Shown here in pieces: positions 45,355-55,407 of a stretch of DNA of 64,000 bases (the first letter of the stretch is position 1; the number at the start of each line of letters is the position of its first letter). Position numbers and translations under genes: made by a program. The DNA is from Topomyia yanbarensis (Eukaryota > Arthropoda > Insecta > Diptera > Culicidae), in assembly GCF_030247195.1 (NCBI RefSeq), contig NC_080672.1, forward strand, positions 183,455,234 to 183,519,233, in the 5' to 3' direction. The notes under the pieces are model-generated. The model was given only the letters and a program-made list of their open reading frames with translations. It did no database searches and had not been told where the DNA came from.

Positions 45355-47805
45355 GACAAATGTTTATTTGTTTATTTGGAGTAGGGAAAAGCCTCTTGGA
45401 GCTGAAATTCTTGCAACCTTCCAATCTCGCTCTCCAGGCGGCATAAAACCTCCTCATCTTTTGTATCAACAGATTACACATTTCCAAATGATACATTTCA
45501 TTGACTAATACTATACAATTAACATTAACAGAACCTCATTTATATCTAAGGACTAGTACTAGAGCTATGACTATCGAGACAGGGAGTTTAGAAATAATTG
45601 TTTTACAGCACTACGTGACAGGTTAAAATCGAAAACATTGGAGCAACGATTGAATAGACGGCACATGCTAATGAATGGCTGATTATAGCCGTAATTAGTT
45701 CTGGCTCGAGGGATTCTTAAAAATGAATAAAATCTAAGAATACGACGATGAATGTCAAAATCCACAAGTTGTAGAAGATCAGAACAATCGATTCTTGATT
45801 GAAGCAGATCAGCAATGAAAACTGCCTTAGCAACGTCTCGACGAACAGACAGCAAATCGAGGTCGATAAGTTGACAACGGTCTTGGTAACACGGTAGGTT
45901 TAGCGGGTCCCTCCATGGTAGCTTACGAAGAGCAAAGTGAACAAACTTTCGCTGAATAGCTTCAATGCGCTGGACATCGATTTGGTAATGAGGTGACCAA
46001 ACTACTGCTGCATATTCGAGAGTAGAGCGAACCAGAGCACAATAAAGTGCTTTCAAGCAATGTATATCGCTGAAGTTTTTAGTAACTCGAAAAATGAATC
46101 CAAGGAGCTTGGAGGCCTTTGAAATGACGTATTCCATATGATCCTTAAAATTTAGTTTGGGATCTAGAATAACTCCTAAGTCCTTTACAGAAGATTCACG
46201 CTTAATAATATTTTTCGAAATATTGTAGTCGTATGTAATTGTCGAGCGTTTGCGGGTGAACGAGATAACAGAACACTTTGAAGCATTCAAAACCATCCTA
46301 TTCACTGTGCACCAATTAGTGAATATATCTAACTGTGATTGTAAGAATTCAGTGTCTTCGGCATTTTTGATTAGATGGTATAACTTAAAGTCATCGGCGA
46401 ATGATAGTTTCAGACAATTTACTGAAAGGTTCAAATCGTTGAGGTAGAGCAGAAATATAAATAGCCCAAGATGACTGCCTTGAGGAACTCCAGAGCTGAC
46501 AGCGAAATAAGCAGTGGTGCAGTCTCCAATTTTTACAGCCATTTCGCGACCGGTAAGGTAAGACTGAAGCCAATCCAATAAAGATCCACTGAATCCGAGC
46601 CTATCCAACTTGGCAACAGTTATTCTATGATTGATCTTATCAAAAGCTGCCGAGAAATCGGTGTATATAGCGTCAACCTGTTGACGATTTTCTAATGATC
46701 GAATAATGAATGATGTGTATGATGTAAGGTTCGTGGAAGTTGATCGACGAGGCATAAATCCGTGTTGAGTCTCGGATATGTAATTAGAGCAGTTGTGAGT
46801 AATGAAATCTAGAACGATTATTTCAAAGAGCTTTGAAACAGCACACAATAAGGCAATCCCGCGATAATTAGAGATAAAGGATTTGTTGCCCTTTTTAAAT
46901 ACTGGGAAGATATACGACTTCTTCCATGTATCAGGAAAAGCTCCAGACTGTAGAGAGCTGTTGAACATGATTGATAATGGTATCAGTAGACTGCTAGAAC
47001 AGTTCTTCAGTACTACAGATGGAATTCCATCGGGACCAGAGTTTGACGATAATTTTAGCTTAGAACATGCTGTGCTTACCATGTCACATGTAATAATAGG
47101 ATATAATCCAATTGCAGAACGAACAGGGACGTTACTGGCAGCCTCAGAAACCTGTTCATTGGTTAATGTTTCTTCAGTGAAAACACTGCTGAAGTGCGTT
47201 CGGAATAAGCTGCATATGTCGGGCAAAGTAGATGATTGAACGTCATCGAGTATCATGTGAGTTGGTAGTCCAGTTTCATTTCTCTGTTCGTTGACGTGAT
47301 TCCAGAAGCTTTTAGGGTTAGTTTTCAGATTATTCTGGATGCGACGAAGGTAGGCAAAATAGAGGGCTTTATTCAATCGCTTGTAGCGGTTGTTAAGGTG
47401 CAAATAATGCGCTCTTAAATGAAGAGAGGGATGCTTCGTGAGTTTCTTAAGTGCGGACCGTTTGGCACGTTTATAGCCTTTCAGAGTTTGATTGGACCAT
47501 TGGGGATGGATTGGTTCACGACGGGTTTTTTTTGGTACGAACTGGTCGATAGCATATAATGTTATGTGCGTCCATAACATAGCTGCAGAGTTGTAGTCGC
47601 AGTTGGATAATAGAGAGCTCCAGTTTAGTGATGTCAGAAATTGATTCATGGCATCAAATTTTCCATTTCTGAAGTCGTAGTATGTTGTCTCGTCGGCATT
47701 ATTGAAAACGGCGGGAGTACCTTCCGAAATAGCCATTAGAAGGGGAGGATGATGACGACAAGTTTTAACTAGCGGGGAAGGAGCAGCGGTTATGGTACAA
47801 GTATT
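45355..47805 (-). mobile_element. CR1-like non-LTR retroposon, 5'-truncated
   Basis: Minus-strand insertion. The 3' end carries short AAATAAAC repeats (about 45360-45380) rather than a plain poly(A), and the 5' end breaks in an ATTTATTT stretch near 47805. It contains one long ORF. It lies inside the DNA transposon and is therefore younger than it. Confidence 0.75.
45571..47736 (-). CDS. Reverse transcriptase of the CR1-like retroposon (endonuclease missing)
   Basis: A 721-codon frame without stops. The first 150 residues are the post-endonuclease linker (QWSNQTLKGYKRAKR). RT motifs follow in order: SGPDGIPSVVLKN, FPVFKKGNKSFISNYRGI, QHGFMPRRST, DFSAAFDKINH, SSGVPQGSHLG and FADDFKLY with intact Asp residues. 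The C-terminal part contains VVWSPHYQ, RIEAIQRKF and LPWRDPLNLP, typical of CR1-like elements in arthropods. The family normally has an N-terminal endonuclease; here the frame begins just after it, so this copy is truncated although its RT reads through. ATG 47736 is simply the first Met in the frame. Confidence 0.85.
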   Translation of the reverse strand: MAISEGTPAVFNNADETTYYDFRNGKFDAMNQFLTSLNWSSLLSNCDYNSAAMLWTHITLYAIDQFVPKKTRREPIHPQWSNQTLKGYKRAKRSALKKLTKHPSLHLRAHYLHLNNRYKRLNKALYFAYLRRIQNNLKTNPKSFWNHVNEQRNETGLPTHMILDDVQSSTLPDICSLFRTHFSSVFTEETLTNEQVSEAASNVPVRSAIGLYPIITCDMVSTACSKLKLSSNSGPDGIPSVVLKNCSSSLLIPLSIMFNSSLQSGAFPDTWKKSYIFPVFKKGNKSFISNYRGIALLCAVSKLFEIIVLDFITHNCSNYISETQHGFMPRRSTSTNLTSYTSFIIRSLENRQQVDAIYTDFSAAFDKINHRITVAKLDRLGFSGSLLDWLQSYLTGREMAVKIGDCTTAYFAVSSGVPQGSHLGLFIFLLYLNDLNLSVNCLKLSFADDFKLYHLIKNAEDTEFLQSQLDIFTNWCTVNRMVLNASKCSVISFTRKRSTITYDYNISKNIIKRESSVKDLGVILDPKLNFKDHMEYVISKASKLLGFIFRVTKNFSDIHCLKALYCALVRSTLEYAAVVWSPHYQIDVQRIEAIQRKFVHFALRKLPWRDPLNLPCYQDRCQLIDLDLLSVRRDVAKAVFIADLLQSRIDCSDLLQLVDFDIHRRILRFYSFLRIPRARTNYGYNQPFISMCRLFNRCSNVFDFNLSRSAVKQLFLNSLSR

Positions 47806-49145
47806 AAAATAAATAAATAATTATGCAAAATTCAAATGAAAGAAATGTCAAGAAAGTTTAAATTTATGAAAAGGAATAAAGCAATGTTTTCATTACATCA
47901 AAATTATAATATTTTGGTAGTACATTTTTCAGTGAAATAAACAAGCATAAGTTTATAAAAAAAAATGATAATTGGCGGAGTTATGGCTTTTTCCCGAAAC
48001 CCTTTTTTTATTTAAGAGATTTGCGGTGATCACAATTGAAGACCAAACATCTAAAATCCAAAAATTCAAAAAATTCCATTAGGATATGAGTATTCCTCGT
48101 ACCATAACGATTAGTTGCATAAATAATATTTTTTCATGCATTCGAGAACGTTTTTAATAAAAAAAAGCTGTTTTAAGCTTTAAAAATTGTAATAAAAAAT
48201 TCTTATCATTGAAACAAAAAATTATGAATAAAAAAGGAATCGTTAAAGTACGAGAAAAATTAATTACGATCAATTAAAAAAATAATAAGAAAATTGATAG
48301 AGTAGCCTTTCGGCAATTGTGATCACGGAAAAACCATTTTTAGTAAGACGACATTTCGAGATAATCGAGTTTAAAATTTCAAATTACTACTGCTCTTGGT
48401 AGACGAAGCGCACTTGGAAGCGCTGTAACTTTCGATCTATTTCTCGGATCTCTATAAAAATTTGGGAAAACATTCTCAAGTAGTAGTACTTTTAGATAAA
48501 TTAATAAAAAAAAATCTATTTTATGAAAAATGAAGAAGTAGTTAACCCTAAATAAAAATATGCTTAGTTGCTAAATTAGACAATATCTTCTCACAAACTG
48601 AGTTTTATTGGATTCTGAGATGATTGTGATTTTCATTGGTTTAGTTTTCGATAGAAATACAGTGAAGAAAAAAATTCAGTTTGGACAAGGAAAAGTTTTT
48701 TTCAAACAACTTTTTTTCCTTGAAAGTGCCCAACTTTAATTTTTGACGGTAGGTAGGGAACATAATTATCTATCTTGGAACAAAATTTCATCCCAATCAA
48801 AAATGGTTTTTTTTTGTAAATCGACTTTAAATTTTTAAAATCGATTTTTTTTCAGTGTGGGAGTCAATGAAGAATTTTTTCAATATTTTTATTCAAAATT
48901 TGAATGATTTTGTGAAAACCACTCCTACAACATTTTTTTGTAGGGTTTGTCATTTTTAGACTATAGCTATTTGGAAAATATTGGTAAACAAAGTTTGGCC
49001 CTTTTCAAAAGACAGTCTAGATCATTTTTTGAAAAACAAAGTATGCAAAGAAACCTTTTGTGCCAAAGTCTTCATGTACAGAAAGTTTCATTAAAATCTG
49101 AGAAGGTGCTTCCAACTCTGAATACGATTTAGAGCGAAATTCGTC

Positions 49146-49812
49146 TATAAATTTGCAGAAGACATCATCTGAATACAATCACTTAAAAGAAAAGAAATGA
49201 AAATATCTCACTATAGGGGGATTAATCAGTGAAAATATAATGTTAAAAGAAAGAGCTTTTTAAATACAATAACTTCTCCGAAGATGCTATTGACCACAAC
49301 TTAGCCGCTTTGGCAGTAATAGTCGATTTCATGTTTTCGGTATTATTTCTAGATATTGAGAAACGGCAGGAATCTGTCACCCGCATTTAATGTTTAATAT
49401 CTCCTTCGCTAATAGTCAGATTTCCATATACTATAGTTCGTTCGAAAGGTATTCGTTTAAGCTGTCTGAAGATCGTTTATCGTTGTTGTCAATTTCGACA
49501 GTAATTTAAAAAAACCCGCAAAAAGCGCCTTTTTTGGACATTCAAACATTCGTATCTTAGGAACTAAACATCAGAATCAAAAACAAATGGTCTGTCTGGG
49601 TGTAAGGACTTTCATTTGCAATTGGTTTGGATAAGATCGGTTCAGCCATTGCTGAGAAACACGAATGAGAGTTTGTCCATTACATACACACACAGACATT
49701 GTCCCAAATCGTCGAGCTGAGTCGATTGGTATATGACTCGGCCCTCCGGGCCTCGGAAAAAATATTGAAAGTTTGAGCGAATTCTATACATTTGTTTTAT
49801 AAGAAATGTAAA
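49146..49812 (-). repeat. F2 repeat, minus-oriented, right half
   Basis: Ends with the hairpin-containing F2 head in reverse (CTCGGCCCTCCGGGCCTCGG at 49738-49757, ATAAGAAATGT at 49799-49809). It is the other half of the copy interrupted by the DNA transposon. Confidence 0.75.
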
Positions 49813-50361
49813 AAGTAAAAAAAATCGCGATTTTGATTTTTTTCACAAAAATTACTAAAACCTTGCGAATTTTCAACCGATTTTAAAAAAATCAAATGAT
49901 TTTAAAAATTGAAAGAATGGTCTAGAATCGGCATGAAATGAAATTACGATATTTTTGCAAAAGTGCAATTATTTGGAAGGGTGAAGGTTTAAAAATCGGG
50001 TTTTGGAAAATACCACGAAATGGGATGGAAATTTAAATGAAAAAAAAATTTCTGACCTGTAATATATTAGTAACACGTAACGTTACTGTTACAGGATTTA
50101 CTTGCGCAAATTATACTTGCGAGTCATTGTTTTGAAAAACTATAAAAAATAACAAATAAAACAATATAAATAAGCAAAAATGAGAACGACTTTTTTTCTA
50201 CTTCAAGATTAAATTAAATTAATTGAATAAATGATTAAAAACGATTTTACAATACTAACTGTTACTTACGTAGTAAAACAACCAGTATTTAAACTGGTAT
50301 TGTAACGACTCACATTTCCACTGACAGCACGAAACCTGACGAAACGCTAACGGCAACCGTA
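49813..50361. other. AT-rich sequence, nothing recognised
   Basis: No gene, RNA or repeat that I can support. Confidence 0.6.
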
Positions 50362-50519
50362 CACTGGAGTACAAATGTACCCCACGCCAACTTTAACACC
50401 TGCTTCTACGAAGGCTATAAGCAAACTGGCTATACCACCTTTTCCTACTCTTGCTAAAAACTCTAAATTGAATTATGGTTAGGGTCCCATTAGGCGTAGG
50501 GTTCATTTGTACCCCAGTG
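50362..50519. mobile_element. Small MITE (158 bp)
   Basis: Terminal inverted repeats of about 27 bases (50362-50388 and 50493-50519) starting CACTGG(A/G)GTACAAATG, with three mismatches. No clear target duplication. Confidence 0.65.
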
Positions 50520-50689
50520 CAACGTTCTAGGGTTAAGAGCAAAACCGGTTTAAGTACCAGTCACAGCAGAATTGAGATAAAAAACCTTTGCGCAAAAGTG
50601 GGTTAAAAAGATATACCACTTTTGCCCTGAGAGGAAAAATATTTCATTTTTATCCAAAGAATGGTTTCAGAAATTATTCATCACAAATC

Positions 50690-50876
50690 AATGAAACCAT
50701 CATTAATGTGGAAGTTATTTGAAAGGGGGGGGGGGGTCAGCAAACACCGAAAATTGACGACTACCGCCATATTTTAATCCAAGATAGCGACTTCCAGTTA
50801 CCATAAAATAGCGAGAACTACCATCAATATGGGTGTCATTTGAAAAAGAGTGGTCAGCAGACACCGAAAATGGACG
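50690..50876 (+). repeat. Two degenerate direct repeats with a poly(G) run
   Basis: TTATTTGAAA..GGTCAGCAAACACCGAAAAT at 50714-50755 recurs as TCATTTGAAA..GGTCAGCAGACACCGAAAAT at 50837-50871. The first copy contains a G-run of about 13 bases. No gene was recognised from here to 51448. Confidence 0.6.
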
Positions 50877-51448
50877 TGTAGTGTAGAGAAAATCGAAACT
50901 CGTCTTTTTCCACATTGTGTTCGCTTCGCTTGATGCGCAATACAATGACAAGCGAAGTGCTACACACTTCCAGATAATCCGACGCGTTATATTTATTGTA
51001 TAAGAATTGATGAAACATCCCGATCAGAATGAAATAAAAAGATTATAATAGAATGCAATTTTCGTAACATATTGTGTTATAAATTAGGTCTCGGTAGTAG
51101 TTAAAATAACAGAAAATTACAATAAGTAACATCGCGAGATATAGTTTCGAAATCTTTTTGTTATGTGTTTTTGATCGGGATGTGTGCGACGCAGAGAAGA
51201 TTTGAATGTGTTGATATTTTGGGGAATTTTTTGTTGGGACCGTTTCAGTATTAAACGTCTTCCTATTAGAACATTTTTTTCTTATTACCGTAAAAGTATT
51301 ACGGTCGAGTTTTGGGTGTATCTTTTTATTACTGGCAACAGTATGAATCAATTGGTGTTCGCATCATAGAAATCCTTCAACAATTCACAAAACGAAAAAA
51401 TTCACACTGTTTTACAAGAGTATGGCTTTTTCAATAGTGTAAAGTTGA

Positions 51449-52005
51449 AATACCTTAGGGCCTTCTTTGGCTTAGGTGTCTTCGGCTTGTTCGCTGCAAA
51501 CATCGATGGTTTGGTGGCCCTCTGTTTAGTGGCAACTGCAACCGCCTTTGCAGGGGTATAGCTTTGACCTTCTTCGCAGCAGGTTTCTTAGTGGCAACCT
51601 TTGGCTTCCTCATCCCCACTACCAGCATTTTTCTTCTCTCCGGTGGTAACCATTTTCTTCCGTTTTATTTTCGGTCTTCCTTGGTATTAGAATGGCCTGG
51701 ATATTAGGCAACACACTACTCTGGGAAATAGTCACGCCGAAGAGCAATTTATTCAGCTCTTCGTCATTTCGAATAGCTAGCTACAGATGACGGGGAATGA
51801 TCCTGGTCTACTTGTTATTACGGGCAGCGTTTACTGCCAGCTCCAATACATTGGCGGCAAGATGTTCCATCATAGCTACCACGTAGACGGGTTTTCTTTC
51901 ACCGACACGCTCGGTGCAGTGACCCTGGTCTGTCCATCACGAGTGTAATATACGAATGGTGCCACACTCGCATATGACCGACGGTTTTATTCTGAATTCA
52001 GTTTT
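51449..52005 (-). pseudogene. Histone H2A-like pseudogene joined to an H1-like tail
   Basis: On the minus strand, about 51945-51658 translates to a decayed H2A core: [20 protein letters not shown], then [34 protein letters not shown] and [15 protein letters not shown]. There are at least two in-frame stops, and the N-terminal part (to about 52005) is blurred and frame-shifted. Immediately downstream (51650-51449) lies Lys/Pro/Ala-rich sequence such as KPAAKKVKA and NKPKTPKPKKA, which resembles the C-terminal tail of histone H1. Genes of the two types are normally separate. This may be a rearranged copy from a histone cluster. It is not functional. Confidence 0.8.
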
Positions 52006-52341
52006 CTTTCGAAGCCAAAGGAGCCGGTCACCCAACAAAAACAGTTTACTTCCGTACTTGATATCGAAGTTTAGGAACCAAGCATGGTGCAGATAGTAAC
52101 TGCTTTCACAAAATCCATTATTTCCGTAATTTTCAGTTATTAGTTGTTAAGTATATAGCTGAATATTCATACTTCTGTATAAAAGCGTTACTAATGAGAT
52201 GAATAAAAAGGCGTCTGTCTACCTTACTACAGTAGTGAGTTACTTCATTTGGTAATTGTTTACTTTAGGTTCTTCTTTTCTTGCAAACGGAAAACATGTT
52301 TTTCTTTTAAAAATATGCTAGTTTACGTTTATTTAAAAAAA

Positions 52342-53358
52342 TCATTATTATGTTTAAAAATAAGTTGTACTTACTAACCTTGCTCGTATGGTTATTGTGC
52401 TCCCGAAAGTAAGGTTTTTGGCAAAACTAGCTTAATGCGGCTATGCCGCATACCCGAGTCCAAGGATCCGAAGCGGCGTAAAGCCGCCGAGGGTACACCG
52501 GACGAGGTGGCCGCGTGCTTGTTATCGAAAACGCAGGCAAATCTGCGATCCAATCGTTTGCCGGTATACATAGCGGCTTTCCCTAGACTCAACAAAATGT
52601 AAACGTTATGCCTATTGATTCTACACATATATTTTTGCAATTAGCGGAGGAATAAAGACACTATTTGCTGGCACATAAACCTAATGTGTGTGTTTACAAG
52701 AAATATTGATCTTACATTAACATTTCATAACTATAAGGCACATAAAACCCGATTCTATAACAATACGCACATATAACTTTTGTGTGTGCATAAATAGTTT
52801 ATACAATTGACACATAGAAGGTATGTGTGCGCGTGATAACATTAGCATTTCTTCTTTATATGGATTTTAAGTGATTTGAAACAAATGGAATTAACGTTTG
52901 GATTTTTAACAGTGTAGTGTTAAGTCCAGCGGCAGCGAAGTCGGACAGCACACGAATGAAACGATGTGGTGTAGCCACATTAGGCAACGACAATATTTTA
53001 TTTTTTGTCAATAAATACTACCCTATTGTTACTAAATAAGACATTGTTAATGCCTAATGTGGCTACGCCACATCGATTTTTTCTAGTGCTGTCCGACTTC
53101 GCTGCCGCTCAGTCGGACTTAAGCTTGCGATAGTCCCTATGTTTGAGTATATCGGGCAAACGAGTGGATCACAGGTTTGCTTGCGATTCCGATGACAAGT
53201 AATTAGGCCACCTCGTCAGGCGGATCCTCAGCAGCCTCGGACTCGGCTATGCGACATAGCCGCATTAAGCTAGCTTCTCTAAAAGCCTTACCTTCGGGAG
53301 TACAAAAACCATACGAGCAAGGTTAGTAGGTACAACTTATTTTTAAACTTATTATTGA
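52342..53358. mobile_element. Foldback MITE (~1.0 kb) with nested inverted repeats
   Basis: The outer inverted repeats of about 130 bases (52342-52480 and 53220-53358) share AAAAATAAGTTGTAC and CTTAATGCGGCTATG. An inner pair (about 52918-52990 and 53055-53125) shares GTCGGACAGCAC / GTGCTGTCCGAC and the GTGGCTACACCAC-like stretch around AT-rich sequence. There is no transposase, and I did not find a convincing target duplication. Confidence 0.7.
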
Positions 53359-53423
53359 ATTATTAAAATTTTCGCCTTCCGCCCCTTTTTTATGAATCTA
53401 CAACACTAAACTAGTATAACACG

Positions 53424-53655
53424 AAAACCTGTTTTAATCCACATATCGGTGCAATTGTGCCTTTCTCAATCATGAACACGAGAATGTTTGCGTTGTTTAT
53501 ATCCATTAAAAGCTTTCAAAAGTAGTCTCAAAAAGTGAATTCTTAAAAAAAAAATTCGAGATAACGTTTATGCGTTTTAAAGATGTTTGGCATCAAAAAT
53601 ACGAATCTAATCTGAAATTTCATGTGGTCCTGCCTTTGAAAAAAAACTTTGACCG
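53424..53655 (-). repeat. F1 repeat fragment
   Basis: Reverse-oriented F1 tail: CCTGTTTTAATCCAC and GGTGCAATTGTGCCTTTCTC, then a stretch matching 60065-60140. Confidence 0.65.
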
Positions 53656-54009
53656 GCTTCGGTATTGATCAATAAACAACTTCAAGATTACCAGGAGTTG
53701 CACATTGAAAGATGTTTCGCTACTTCCAAGCATAATTATCTACTGATTCCCTGTGTAACTTCAGCTAGTCCAGATCAAGCTCAAAATGTCAGAAAACAGT
53801 CCTTACGCGGACTGTATATTCTATTCACAGTGTTGTGTACCAAGAGCTATTTGGAAGAAAGAATATTGCTCTAAATACAAATGCAGTTTTAACTAAGAAA
53901 TATCTCCGATGTATAAGGAAAACATGCAATTAATCGTAGGTGTGTAACGCGTTCGATTGGATTGCTAAAGCCATTGCGACATTAAAGTATTGAGAGAATG
54001 TAGTCTTAC

Positions 54010-54391
54010 CGACATCTTCAAGTGAGTAGGTTTCTTCGTCGCTTTCATATTCAGTTTTAGCATCTGAACACAAATCTCCGTCGCTGCAACTTTGGCGTTC
54101 TGTGGGTATTTGCACATGATCTAAAGACCAAACCTGTGACATACGGAGAAATGAAATTATCTAGCGTACATGTTGAATCTCATCGTGGTGGTGACTTACC
54201 CGTACAACTCCATCCGTTGAGCCAGTTATGATAACATTGTCTTTGTTCCATTCTTCCTTACACGAAAATATAACACACAATATTTGTTGCATACGATCCG
54301 CACATCCAATGCTTGTATTGACCTTTGCCAGACAATCGCCGTTGATACTCCATACATAAAGCCACGTAGCAGAGCATGTTGCAATGTCACC
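54010..54391 (-). CDS. bchs: Two exons of a blue cheese/WDFY3-type BEACH-WD40 protein
   Basis: Exon A (54391-54200, 64 codons) and exon B (54133-54010) are separated by a 66-bp intron with GTAAGT...CACAG borders. Exon A has an AG acceptor and exon B ends at GTAAGA. They encode WD40 repeats (GDIATCSATWLYVWSINGD, then NVIITGSTDGVVR, and VWSLDHVQIPTE across the splice) and then an acidic, Ser-rich linker. The order matches the C-terminal WD40 region of Drosophila Blue cheese and human WDFY3, large cytoplasmic scaffolds for selective autophagy. The reading frame and splice sites are intact, so this is probably a live gene. I found no further exon within the window on either side, so flanking introns must be large and TE-filled, or the locus is incomplete. 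Confidence 0.82.
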
Positions 54392-54502
54392 CTACATAAA
54401 AGGAGAAAGTCATTACTTGAGTTGTTTTTGGTGAAGACACAACTGAGGAAGATCTAATTCAGCTATTGAAATATATGAACCGACAGTGGTTGTGGTTGGA
54501 AC

Positions 54503-55399
54503 CAGAGGAGGGAAAATACCGGTTGAGTACCGGTACGGTAAACCAAATTTTCACAAGTGTTTATTTTTCCTTTACAGTGTGTGCGGTCTTATCGCTGGTT
54601 GTGTTTATACGAGACACGAAAACCAAACCGAGTTTCGTTTACACAGCACCACGGTTTGGTTTTGATGTTTGTTTACTGGTGCACGAGTATGGAAGGAAAC
54701 ACGAGAATAACGAAACCAAACTTCGGTTGTGTTGCGGTTGTGTATTCGGGTTGATTTTTATCGGCTATGCTAGTGCTGCTAGTATTTTTATTAAGAAATC
54801 TAAACAAATTTCTTTTAGGTATAATACAAGGTAGTGTTTCGGTAATTTAATTGATTTTGTTTTTGTTATTTTATTGACATCGCTGATTTCATTATTTTCT
54901 TTAATTTCAATTTAAACATTGTGACATTAACATCAATTTGTATGCTCTAGACAACTTTTCCAAATCAAACATATCTACATATCATGGTTCAGCATTGAAA
55001 CATACATCAATTGTTGAACTTTTAACAACTGCTCAGAACCAGCCATTTCGATATTACCCCATTGACTCTCAACAACTAATTGAACTCAATTCAGTTGTCT
55101 ATTCGGCAGCACTGCAGACGAATTTACTGCTTCTCCTTTCAACCGAAGCACAGTGTACAGAAAAAAAAAACCAGGCTCGGTTTTCTAAAGCCAAACCGAA
55201 ACCGCTGCTGAGAATACATCAACACAAGTTGAAATTCGTACACACATGTAAACGGTGCTGAGTGGCTTGGTTTGGTTTGGTAAACTGAGACTCGGTGGAG
55301 GTTTTTCTTTCGTTTACCGTGTGAACGAAATCCAAACCGAATACGATGTGCATCACTTGTTTACACGTGTTGAGATTTTGGTTTTCTTACCCACCTCTG
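54503..55399. mobile_element. hAT-type MITE (897 bp)
   Basis: Ends CAGAGGAGGG and CCCACCTCTG are imperfect inverted repeats of the hAT type. The perfect 8-bp duplication GTTGGAAC flanks both sides (54495-54502, 55400-55407). The interior is rich in AACCAAACCGAAAC-type motifs in both orientations. ORFs inside lack known domains. It lies just upstream of the bchs exons, in the presumed intron. Confidence 0.85.
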
Positions 55400-55407
55400 G
55401 TTGGAAC

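Larger units (their letters stand above)
44147..49145. mobile_element. DNA transposon with ~0.53-kb terminal inverted repeats
   Basis: The left arm 44147-44674 and right arm 48605-49145 are inverted copies starting GACGAATT. They are close to identical from about 30 bases inward. TATA flanks both ends (44143-44146, 49146-49149), and the surrounding F2 repeat continues across, matching the unbroken F2 order near 61300. The interior holds a decayed gene (44850-45333, plus strand) and a nested CR1-like retroposon (45355-47805). Removing the nested insertion leaves about 2.5 kb. I could not assign a superfamily: a 4-bp TATA (or 2-bp TA) duplication with such long arms is not a standard signature I recognise. 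Confidence 0.75.

Noticed and set aside
52392..52640. 82-codon minus-strand ORF
   Set aside because: It falls in the inverted-repeat arm of the foldback MITE and has no counterpart domain.
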